This document shows, in pieces, positions 23,401-35,400 of a stretch of DNA of 64,000 nucleotides. The stretch is from positions 7,073,001 to 7,137,000 of the forward strand of contig JAKZAN010000006.1 of the NCBI GenBank assembly GCA_023053545.1, read 5' to 3'. Position numbers and translations under genes: made by a program. The notes beneath the pieces were generated by a model. The model saw nothing but the letters and a program-made list of their open reading frames with translations. It had not been told where the DNA came from and searched no databases. This DNA comes from Lepidurus packardi. Its lineage: Eukaryota > Arthropoda > Branchiopoda > Notostraca > Triopsidae. Each line of letters begins with the position of its first letter. Within the stretch, counting starts at the first letter, position 1.

Positions 23401-26400
23401 AGAACATTTTTTTAAAAAAGAAGAAAAAGACATGTCATGGGTTATACTAAAAGTTTCTCGGAATTCAAAATCCGTGTTACACTTTTCCTCCCAGTTTGTG
23501 GTTTGAAGTGGCTTCACACCTTTGATTGATTTAAGTAGGGAAATAAGAAAAACGAAAAAATAAGTGAAAAACAAAAACATCGTTGTGTTAGGTTGGGACG
23601 ATAATGTTATGCATTGTTCCCAGAAAGTTGTAAGATAGAGAGGTTGGGCTCGGAATTTGGGAACCGAGTTTTTCTGTGTAGGTTGCTCCCAATATCTTGA
23701 ATTCAGTCATGGTCATTTCTGCACCAAGGGGTGCCAGTTGCTCCAACGTGGTGTTCGCCCATTCACGCTCGCACCTTCTTGGCGTTTTCACGTTTTTCGG
23801 TCGCTTCCAAAACTCGTTACTTTTTTTGATAGCGGCCCGACTTGGACTCGCTGCGAGTTTGAGTTTGGTGGGGTGGCGTGAAGCAGAGGTGTTCCGGTCC
23901 CGCGGCTATGCCTTACTCAGCATCAACAGTCTACAAATCGGGCAGCACAGACAGGTTCTAGTTCCAGTTTACTGTACGCTGCCTCTGGTTACTGGCAACT
24001 TATTAAGTGCATCATCCATGGTAACCATTTGCTCGTAGCAAGGGGAAAAGAGGGGATTCGTTAGAGACTCTTCAGCTTTTTTTGCCCCCGTCTCTCCTTG
24101 CATGTACACCTTGACTTCCAAATGAGTCTCACATAGTCATCGCCCAGCCACCGAGCTCTTTACCTGGGCTGGGGGAATTACTTTGACACATTCTCTAAAA
24201 GTTGCCTTCTCAGCCCTAAAAGTGTCCACTTGTCTAAAACATTGGAAAACACTGGATTATCTCAACAATTCTAATCGAAATTTTTTCCCTCCTAGAGGGC
24301 AAAAGAAAGGAAAAGTGCTGACAGCGTTTGTGATGTCACAGTAAAGCTTTTCTGGGTTCGAAATTGTCATGGTTTACTAATAAACCAAAAAAAGTCTCAT
24401 TTTCTTTCCCTCCCAAAGCCCATTCATTATAAATATAAGCGACCAGAATGAGTGCCTTGAGTGGTGTGAGAGAAATGCAACGTCTACTAGCCGTCCGGAG
24501 CGATGAATTGCAGCGTAGTGCCCTGCAAGTGCAACAACTCGAGCAAGAGTTGCGAAAGCGTGATACCTTAATTCGCCACTTGCAAGCTGAATTGGATAAA
24601 TACCAACAAGTGTTGAAGAAGGCGTCAGCTGGTGGACTGTTAACGAGCACTTTGCAGCAATTATCCGTGGCTGACCCATGGAAGCCGCAATCACCCACCA
24701 ACGGCAATACCAGTCTCCTGACCCAGTTTTTGCAGGAACCGCGAATCAAACGACAAGCTATATCAGCTGAGCCTATGCCACGGTCCATAGGCTCAGCTAC
24801 TTTGGCAGAAATTCGGGATCTGTTCATCAAACGAATCCCTAAGACTACCCAGTAAGTCTTTTCGAGATGTTCTTTTCCTTTTTTAAAAGGAAAATAGGAA
24901 AGTCCGATAATATTTTAAGAAAAAAGTGTGAATTAGAAAAGTATAGATAGAAATAGGAAAATCCAGTAATATTAAAAAGGGGAATTATAAAAGTATGGAC
25001 GAATTTAATAGAATTTAATATTTATGTTAAATTTATAAAATTTAAAAAATTTAAAGTAGAGCTTTTAATTAGACAAATATGGATGCAAATAGGAAAATCC
25101 AATAATACTTTAACAACGAAGGGGGGACTAGAAAGGTATGGATGAATTTAATGGAATTTGTGTTTATATTAAATTTGTTTTATTTATATGATTAATTCCA
25201 TATATAAGTAATGGCTATTGTCGCACAGTACTCACCATGCTGGTCTATAAATCTGTTGCCACCGTTGCGTTTTCTCTTGTGCCACCTCGTTAAAATGAAG
25301 TATGGGTTCAGGAAACAATAGGAAAAAACTTGTTACGCGACCGAAGGTGGTCTCTCTATCATTAGCATAAAAACTGCGTCTATAGTGTGTTGAACTGCGT
25401 CAGTTAGGATCTATTAGGAGCTTTCAGGGACAGTTGTATGCACGGTAATACGGTTACAGGAAACGATGAAGGAGCACAATCACGACAGCAAGAAAGTCTT
25501 GCTGTATATTGCTGCTAATCTTCAGCGTGCAATAGGAATCCCCGGGGAGGTTTCTTGGGCAAGCCTATCCATCTTCAGGAAACTCAAACATGTGACTTTG
25601 ACTCTTTTAGAGGGGGGGGGGGGGGGGAAGAGAAAGCTGACTCATTAATTAACTTCTTTTTTTAAGTCCTTTTCTCTTTTGTTTGCTTCTTCCTCTCCCC
25701 TTTCGGTCCGAGCAAGACTTTCTGACTGACCATATGAGAAAAGCGTTCACCTGATGCTTCATATGTGGGTTCTTTTAAGCTTTTCAGCTTTTTCAACTCC
25801 CTAACGAAGCAGTTATGATGAAGCAAAAAAGGGCAGAGATAAAGATTTCTGACAACGCTCTTCTGTGATTTTCTTTCGTCTTCTAACTAGATGTCAACGC
25901 TATAATGCTTGTAATCTTGTAATCTTCCAAGATGTAACCTCCTCGCTGGAGAAGAGAACACGCAGAATGATCATAAAATGTGCTCTACACGCTACTTTGA
26001 CACGAATGACTCCTTTTGTGCTGGTATTTTCAAGAAGAACAGCCCTTTACTAAGCTGCTGGCCTTTTCGCTTCAGCCCACGGAGACATTGCCAAGCATAT
26101 ATATACACCTTATAAGGATGCGAAGATTAACAACTTTTTGCTAGCCGCGGTCCGGATTTTGCCTTAAACCAGGGAAAATCCTGCGGCTGAGATACTTTTG
26201 CATTCTATATTTTGTTTTTAGGTATCTTGTGCTTGTATGTATACATAGGACTTTTTTTATAGCAGTTTTTGTTTGCAAGATACGACTACTGTTTACTTTT
26301 CTCATTTTTGATATTTTAGCTAACGCTCGTGTTCTCCCTTTCTCTTTACAGATCCCGTGACTTGATCAAGGCTGCAATACTTGACAATGACTTTATGAAG

Positions 26401-29400
26401 AATTTGGAATCTGGTCAAATTCGGGAGATCGTCGACTGCATGTACCCGGTTGATATCCATCGTGGTTCGCTCATCATCAAGGAGGGGGATGTGGGATCCA
26501 TCGTCTATGTCATGGAAGGTACGTTATAACTCCGAGAGGAATCCCGTTGACTATTTATTTTTTATTCTTTCATATATATATTTAAATAATTGCAAACCTT
26601 TGGGAGTTGGTATTGGGCGGGGGAACCTCTGTCCATTTTAAAATAATATGGATGGAAATTTTGTTTGATGACCATAATGGGGTGTAGAGAGCGCGTGGCT
26701 CTGTCCTTGCAAATACGAAGCTAGTTAACAAATATCCTCTAGTTTTAGGTTCTGTTTCCTTAACAAGAAAGTTCGGTGAAGGACAAGCAAACGTAAGCTG
26801 AAAACTGGGAACTGGGGACCCAAGACAAAACAAGATATATGTTCGAAAAGAGGTGAGAACATGGACATGTGTGATGGAGGTGTGGTATTCCGCGTGTGTG
26901 GTCTTTCTTGGGCTGGGTGATCTTTCTTAAAACACCTAATTAAAATAGGTTCCACCTTGGACTTAATGAAAATGCTTGACCCACTCCTGTTCGCGATAAC
27001 CATGATTTTTTTAAAGAGTTGGAATTTTCGATGCGAAAAAATTGGGTTTTTACGTCCCAATCACGACTCTTGAATTAGTTTATAGTTTATGCGTTCTAAC
27101 ACTTAATGAGAGCAGGAGAGACTAGCTAAATAGCCAAAGAAGACAAATGGTAACTTCGTGAGTAAAAATCACATGCAAACTTCATAAGCTTTCTGGTCTG
27201 TTTGATGCGTGGGGAACACGCCTCATGCTTGACGTTGTGCCTTCCACGCCCCATTCCAAAATGCTAGACAAGCTCGGGACGGGGTTTAAACGAAGAGACA
27301 AAAAAAAGTTGGGATCCTTTTTCTGTAGTCCCGAAATTCTCTCTCTTTTACGAGGGTTTAATTATGAACGGAGAGCTACGTTTCTCATCTTTTTTACTCT
27401 TAAAAATGTTTTACGAGGGTCGTCATATTTACATTTTCTCTTTTTGCCTTGCTTTTTGCCCAAACTAAACCGCTTTGCTGGTTTAAGGAGGGAGGGGCTT
27501 CAAGACGCCATATGGAAAAATGAATTGGAAACGTCAGACTAGCCAGAGAACCTGGAACCCAAAACCTGAGAGGGTGTAGGCGTTGGGCGTATTCCAAGCG
27601 GCTCGTTATACTCCCTCAAAGCAGTATGCAAATGAGTACAGGTGTTTTGCATAATGAGGTGAGAAAGGCGACCCCGTCAAGACTCACGACAGCATTAAGC
27701 AAGTGGCATATACCGTTGCACGCTCCCGTGCCATCTCTCCACTGGCTTTTTATCCCCACTATTTTTATGTTTGTCCCCCAACAAAAATAATGTATTTTTT
27801 TTTTTAAAAAAAGGAAGGTATTCAAAAGTCGACCATCAGTTATGTTATAAGTCTACTATATAGCGGGCAATCTTAGACTAAGACTCGCCATACTTCTTTC
27901 ATTGTTGATTTATTCGTTGATAATTTTTATTTTATTATTTTATTTTCGTGGAGTTACGTAAGCGTCGAAGCCAAACGAGACATTATAGATAAACTAGAGA
28001 CGTTGACACCATCATTTGCTGGGCATTTTTAGGCATCGTTTTCTTTGGGTGCGGTGTTTGTGGAGTCGGAAACCCCAAACCAGATTTTTCACTGAATGGG
28101 GGTATCCTAAACGATACCATCTCTAAAACTAACAAGTTCCTCTCACGGGACAGCCACCAGTTTGCAACCTTTATAGGCTACTAAACTTGTAAGGCTGACA
28201 CTACAGAATGGCTTCCTTTCTCTTTATTGCTACACTTTTTCTTTCTTTTTATGGTGATTTTTTCATGAATTTACATAGTTAGGCTATAAAGGAAAATTTT
28301 GAAGAGATCTTGGCAGTATCTAAGCGTGAAAATCAGACCTTATAGACGAGTTACTGGGTTGCACCACGTGTGGAATCAGAAGTAAAAAATAATAATAATA
28401 AAAGAAAAGAGTATACACTATATAACGGGATGGGCAAGCCTCTTCCTGCCTGCCCGTCCTAGCTTCGCTGAGGTTCCTGAGCTTAAGACAAGCATTGTTT
28501 CTTTCAAGCGATCATGCTATGGGGGTGCCAATCCCTCTTACTTAGTATGCAAGGCGAGCATTGGACAGGTTATTGTCGGTAGAGTGATTCTATGTAAGGG
28601 AGAAAAAACAAACAAACCAAAATCAAACAAAGTACAGTAGAATTAGAAAGGTTTTTGCCTGTATAAAGTTCTCTAGACAATGACAAGCCTTGGAAACCCT
28701 TTGAAATCCTACTGAAACAAGTAAATTAACCTTTATTAGCATCAGACACTAAAAAAAGCTCATTTAAATTGCGTGCTACTGCGTAGCTTTGGGGTTTGTT
28801 TTGTTAAGCTTTTGCAGTAGTGTGTCCAGGTCCTTATATAGTCGGGCGTCCCATTCTTGGACATATCGTCTGAAAAGGTGCTGCATCGATAGAAACTCGT
28901 ATGTCGTATCGCTCACCGTCGGATTTTCGATGAAGGCCTGGGATGTTGTGGGTACTGTGTTTTTGTCGCAACAAACAAAAGGTATTTAATGAACTTTTGC
29001 TGGATTTAAACACGCCCAGGCATACATGTCACCTGGGAAGACAGGTGAGTCAAGACGGGAAAACGAGATGACAGGCCAGGGACACCTCTAGAAAAATTCT
29101 CATCTTCTACGGTGTAATTGAAAGGCCCCTAAAGTCCAGTGACGCACTATGTTGCCTTTTTTGTTTCCCCAAAAAAATGAATCACGATAAACCCACTTTA
29201 CGTTAGAATAAAGCCCCTCTCCGGTGTCATAAGTTCAGATTAGCCACTTCAGGCTCCATGCTATTTGTAGAAATTTGTCCAGGACTTAGACACAAGGACG
29301 GCTTGACAAAGGACTACGCTCCACTCGACTTAAGGACTACAAATCCCTAACCTAACCTACTCCTCACTTATCCTAATCCTTAAGTCGGGCTTTGTAGTCC

Positions 29401-32400
29401 TTATGTCGGGGTTCGAAGTCCTTAGGCCGTGGTTCATAGCCCTTAAGTCGGGGTTTGCAGTTCTTATGTCGGGGTTCGTAGTCCGTAAGTCGTTGGTCCG
29501 TCGTTCTTATGTCAAGGTTCGCAATCCTTTAGTTGGCCTTCGCAGTCTTTAGTTCGTAGCCCTTAAGTCGGGTACACCGTAGTCCCTATGTCGAGTCTTC
29601 CTTGTGTCGCGTTGCCATTTGACTTAACAAGAGGGTTTTTGCTCTCCGGCGATAATCGTTAATTCTAGGTTTTGTGTTGAAGCAGTAATATCCTGATCTT
29701 GCGCCACCATCCGTACTGCGGTTGTTGGTTCCTCTTACTACCAGGTCATATGAAAAAATAAGAAGAAAGAAATAGGACAACCAAGTCCGAGTCCCGAACT
29801 GGACAAACTGAAAAAATTCCCCCTTGACTGGTTGGGTTTCGCATTAGGTTCTATGGATAAGGGATTAGAAGGAGAATGGGACATTGCAGTCCGCTTTTTG
29901 CTCCAGGATGTTGACTTAGATACACCTTGAGAATAAATCGTTTGTCACTGGGAAGGATGACGACCTGTGCATACCAAGTGATTGGAAAACAATGGTCCGG
30001 ACAAGTCGAATGTCGACTTTTTCTTGATCTCTGCTTTGTTATGAAGGGGAAGAACTGAAAGTAGCATGGAGAGCCTATATGGGAAACAGAGAGAGAGGGA
30101 AACGAGTAGTTATTAATTAGGCCCGGGCGTTTTACCGTTTTACATACAACACTGTTATGGGTGTACAGTCAACAGATCCCTCGTACTCTGCAAGGTATAC
30201 GAGGTTCAGTCATATACATCACCAAGCCGAAGCATACAAACATACATAGCATATGAGGCATACATAACAATACATTGCATACGAAGCATACATAGAATGG
30301 GCAGTGTGCTGCAATCAGTTTTTCGGGAACATGGTTGACGGTCTGATATAAGGAGCCAATTGCTAGAGTATTTCTCCATGACATACGCCGATTGGGAGAT
30401 GGAAGTGGAGATAGATTTGCACATTTGGCACTGATTTGACCATCATTTTTGCTTCTGAGTAGTGGAGAGGGTTATCTCGTAAAGTAAACTCCCTGCAGGC
30501 TCTGGAAAGAGAAAGTTGGACATTTTTGTGTGTGTGTGGGGTAATGTAACTTTTGTCGACATTCCTTATGCGCTTTGAAGATTAGAAATAAGATTCATTC
30601 GTGCCTAGTTACTGTTTCTGTTATTCAAAAAGTCAAAGCTTGGCTCTTTTGTCTTTCTGGTTTCTGTTCGGGAAGATAACTCCATAACACCAAACCCAAT
30701 TTGGCATTGAATTTATGGAGGCTTTCGACCTTTCGTGAGTGTATTTTATTTAGGCAATCAACAATTCAAATGTATGCAAAAGCCCCTGTAAAAAAATAAA
30801 ATAAATAATAAAAAGAAAAAGAAATCTAGCGTTTCTTCGTCAGAGATCGGCATACGGACGCTATTGAAGGCGACCTTATTTGGCCCAGTTTTTATAGCAT
30901 AATTTGGAACACTCTTTTTGGATTATAAACCCGATCAATACCGCGCTAATGGCTTTTCCTGGTACCTCGGATCCTTTTGCTCCGTTACAAGATTTTCCCA
31001 AGCGGACATTTTCCTTGTACGCTTAATTAATTTGCCTAAAGTTTTCATAATGTTTCCTCACAAAGGCGGAAATGTACACGGCAAGGGCCCAACCCCAATA
31101 TCCAATATGTTACTTGCAAAAAGTCTTTTGATCTTACAGCAGCCACCATATTGGGGAACAGGGCCTGAGTTTAGAATTCCGCGTACTTGTTAGCGATGGC
31201 TGCATTCCGTAGAGCGTGGTTGAAAAAAGAACAGCCGCAAAAACGACGTTTAAAACCCTCTTATGGCGATAGTGATATTCCTGAGCATCGAAGCGGTATC
31301 TGGGATCGTTCGTTTTCTGCCGTGTCAAGTTATTCTTCGCGTTCAACTTCGGCTTCGGCGACGCGGACGTTCGGCTCCATGTCCAACGCCTTCGACAGTT
31401 CTAGTGAAGATGAACTTGTACCACCGACGAAACCTTATCGGGTTTCGTCATCGAAAGTTTCCAAGCCAAAGAAGACTACCCAGTCGTCGATGACGGATAG
31501 CTTCGACAAGTCCTCGTTTCAGGGCAGGGCCAGGTGTCTGCGCAAATTAGGCGTAATTCCGACCGTCTGTCATGATATGGACCGCGTTTTGCATGACAGA
31601 AGCGAGGATGAAGACGTATTAAGTGCACCATTATTTCCCAATACACCCTCCTTAAGCATCCCACGTCCCAAACTAATTCAGTCTGACGGGAAGATCGACG
31701 TCGGATGTGCCGAGTCGTCAGTAACCTCCATTGTTCGGCAAAGGCGTTGTTGGACACCCTCAAATGTAGATGCTTGGTTGGATTTGTATATGTTTCATGA
31801 TGATCAGACTAACTCTGGTACAACCCATTCCAATTAACATATGAGCTAAGCGTTTTGGTATGAATTTTTAGTTGGAGATTATTACAAGTCCTATTTCTTT
31901 TTACTTTTCCAAATAAAAAACTGGATTTATCGCCCTTAATTGCAGTTTTGGTATCGATTATGATTCTGAGAAGCTGATTTTGATGATATTGTTATCGTTT
32001 CTATGGGTTTGTTTGCAAAAAAATTATGACGTGGAGGTGTTTTAATTACATTTTCTTTTTTCTTGTTTTTTCGCAGAGGGTAAAGTGGAAGTTTCTCGCG
32101 AAGGAAAGATCCTCAGCACCATGATGCCCGGAAAAGTGTTTGGGGAGTTGGCCATTCTGTACAATTGCAAACGGACGGCCACCATTAAAGGTAAAAACTA
32201 AACGTTATTGAGGATTTGCATATACAGCGAAAATGATATAGACTGTGCAGCTTTGGACTCCCAAGGTTCCAAACCTACAACGTAACATGCGCAATGTAAT
32301 TGTATAGTATAGCTTGCATGGCAAAATAAAGCAAAAACTGTTCATGACCTGCAGGGCAGTTGAATGATAAGGACATGTGTTGTTGGTTCAGTTCGGTTCC

Positions 32401-35400
32401 TTTCCGTTCTTCCGTCTACAAATAACTAAGTACGGAAACATAATATGCACCGGCATGCAAATGAGCTGATTAATGGATTACCCAGAGAATGACGGACATG
32501 TGTATTTCCTGCAGGCTTGCCATGTTTTTATTGCGGTCAGAACAAGAGGCTAACCACAATGTCTTTCCCTTTTCTCAACCTAAAGCGAGAACAAAAAAAA
32601 GTTCTAAAAAGGAATTTCAAGTTATGAAGGGTCTTGCCCACAGTTATATAACCAATAGACTGTGGTCTTGCCAAAACCAGAGAAAAAGGAATTGAAGCTT
32701 GAGGGCCAACTACTAACTACGATCACAAATTAAAAGCTAAACCGTTAGCCATGATTGGGGCCTTTTTTTACCTTATAATTGACTGCAAAATGCACTTAAC
32801 TTCACTATATGGAAAAACTAGATGTACGATGGACTGAAAGGGAACGTTTTGCATTCTTATTTTTCTCATTTTTGTTGTTTTTGTTTCTATTTCTATTTCA
32901 TCAACAGCGACTACGGACTGCAAATTATGGGCCATCGAGCGTCAATGCTTCCAGACTATCATGATGCGAACCGGACTCATACGCCAAGCGGAGTACACGG
33001 ATTTCTTGAAAAGGTATAGAAACGTTTTTCGATTGTAGTACGCTTGACTTGAAAAACACGCCACGTTGTCTTCACACGACTCTAGGAAAGCCTTGCAAGG
33101 CGTATAATCTCGCATCCTCCGAGAACCTGTTAACACATAAGCTTGTTGACAAGGTTCATGAACTCTCGATTTGATAACGTTTTGTAAGCCTCCCCCCTTT
33201 GCAAATGGTTTCAGCTTCTTTTTTGGGTGAGGATTAACGATAGGACTTTATGGTTACAGAAGCAAACAACGGCAATTCGTCTACAGCTTATGTGTTGGTT
33301 GGTGTTGGGTGACGCCGTTGTGCCGTGCACAACCACCATATGGAGCTTGCAGGTGTGATCAGCATCATAAATCGAGCTCTTACTGCGTCCACATGTACCG
33401 CAATTTGCCCGTCTTGCGCTTTTTTTAAGTGTCAGCACCAATTCGCTCCATTGCAACCATACCAGCCGTGTCTTGTAAGCTTAAGAAAAGACAAGTTTAA
33501 GGAGGCGGTTCTCACGCTGCCACACTTGAGCTTGTTATACCATCAAGGCGAGCGTCTGTTCAAAAAGTTCTGCCTTTTGTTAATTTGTTTATTTGTTTTC
33601 CATTTATTATTTTTTATTTTATTTTCGGTACTCTTAGTTCGAGTGCACTACTCTGGTCGTTATTTTTGGTATCCTTTGGGTGTGTTTTGTTGGATCTCTG
33701 CTCCATATCGCAGAACATTTTCGCCTCGAAAGCATCCCACAGCTATATTTGTGCTATCTCACTCGAGCTACGCTTATAAAAAATGCCTTATATGGCGGGG
33801 AAAATGCCTTATATGCTCATCGACGGGGAAATCCAAGCAATTGAAGCAGTAGGTTGCAATTGTTTGGACTCTAATGATCTTTGCCTTGGCTGGTTGACAT
33901 ACGAGTTGGGGCGAAATGAGACTATAATCACTAATCATCCTCTCCGACTCTTGGTGGCAGCTAGCAATTCGCAGTCACGAGATCGCCGCTACAGCAGCGG
34001 CACTCCTTCATGGGAGGGCCCCGGGTTACCCGCCTTTTGCCTTCTAGCGCATGACCTTATATATATTTTTAACCGTTTTAGATGTCGCCGCATGGAGTAG
34101 CATGCCAGATCTCTCTGCTCTTTTGTGGGCTGACAATGAATCTCTTATTTCTTCATTGCGAAGTTCTCCCAGAACCGCTTACAATGAGACCTTCAAGAGA
34201 CGTGATGGAAGAGGATGGTCTAAGTAAATTTCGCGAGATGGCAATTGGCAAGCTGGAACGCTACCTTCTTATCGATACGTGGAAAAGAAGAAGAGATAGG
34301 ATGCGTAGGTTGCTGAACATCGCCTAGGTGCTCCAAGAGACTATAATATACGCTGGGGTCGTTATGGGTCCGATATGCAAAGTGGATGTTATAACACATG
34401 GCAGTGTGAGGGATTTGGTGAAGAGCTGCTTTTTTCTCCTTTTTTTTTTACTTGTTGCTGATACCGAGTGGCCCCGCCGGTGTGACCATAACGTCTGCTG
34501 GACTTGCTCCCGCTGCTGGTCTCGTGACTATAGCTTCATACTTATATACGACGTGGGCGAAATTCAGTGTTGGCTCTGGTGAGAGCCATAAATCTGCAGT
34601 GGCTGGGAAAGGCGATAGATCTCTAATTGGACGCACGTCAAAAATCTTATTCTGGGGCCACCAAAATTGGTGTGTGAGTTTCGTACTCTAGACAGGTTTT
34701 AATCGGGTGAGTTCAACGTTCAAAGACTGCTCTCTAGAAAAAATAAATGGAGGTCTTCACAGGGACTTTTTTTATATTCTATACAAGGTATAGGTCAACT
34801 CTTACGTACACGGTGGGGAGAAAGGAAACCTTGGACTTACAATATCGAGAGAGGGAAAATCTAGCAAAAGAATTGTAAAAAACACAAAAGAAAAAATGAA
34901 AGGCCAGTGAAGTTGATCTTATTTTCAAGCGGTACCTGGCTTGACCATGTCTCAGGCTTCAAGTCTTCTTTCGAGTCTCAATCCAACGTTGGCCCGCCGT
35001 CCTAACTCCATATCCATTTTAGAATTCCACGAAAACTGCAAAGCGCGACTGCTGATTTGCATAAGAGGACTGTTTGTTCCTGTGCTATGCGCCCTTCCTT
35101 CGATGAAATAAAACTATAGGTCAGTACGACCAAGTAAAGCCAAGCTTTATTTTTTTGTCATATTTTTTTTGTCACCCAAAACGTTATGGATAAAGATATT
35201 CACGTTCGAAAGGTGGCTTATTTGGAGTTTGAAAAAAGGTTTGCGGTTTGTCTAGTGACAGCAAGGAGAAAAAATTGTCTGCGTAAAAGGCAAAACTTGG
35301 GAATAGGGTAAGTTGGGATTATGAGTCATGCTAATGAGGTTCAGATGACATGGTAACACCGCGAGACATGAGGCACGCTGTCTTTACAATAACAACCTTG

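Larger units (their letters stand above)
11463..24447 (+). other. PKG intron 1 (long form), repeat-bearing, no further gene proven
   Basis: Apart from the repeats listed separately and a weak ORF at 17971-18204, I see no supported gene in these 13 kb. Open frames on both strands are short, lack domains and contain homopolymer runs. The promoter for first exon B should be in the last few kilobases. Confidence 0.5.

Noticed and set aside
23588..24038. Overlapping ORFs on both strands as a gene fragment
   Set aside because: Both strands are open for about 70-113 codons and neither shows a domain. Open frames on both strands here suggest chance.
24336..24830. A 164-codon minus-strand ORF
   Set aside because: It is the antisense shadow of PKG first exon B, which has clear homology on the plus strand.
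33325..33852. A 175-codon ORF as a membrane protein gene
   Set aside because: It lies in a PKG intron, has no domain, and its hydrophobic part comes from T-rich low-complexity DNA.
34450..34690. A retrotransposon fragment in PKG intron 4
   Set aside because: The stretch is GC-richer and open, but no reverse transcriptase, integrase or long terminal repeat could be seen.
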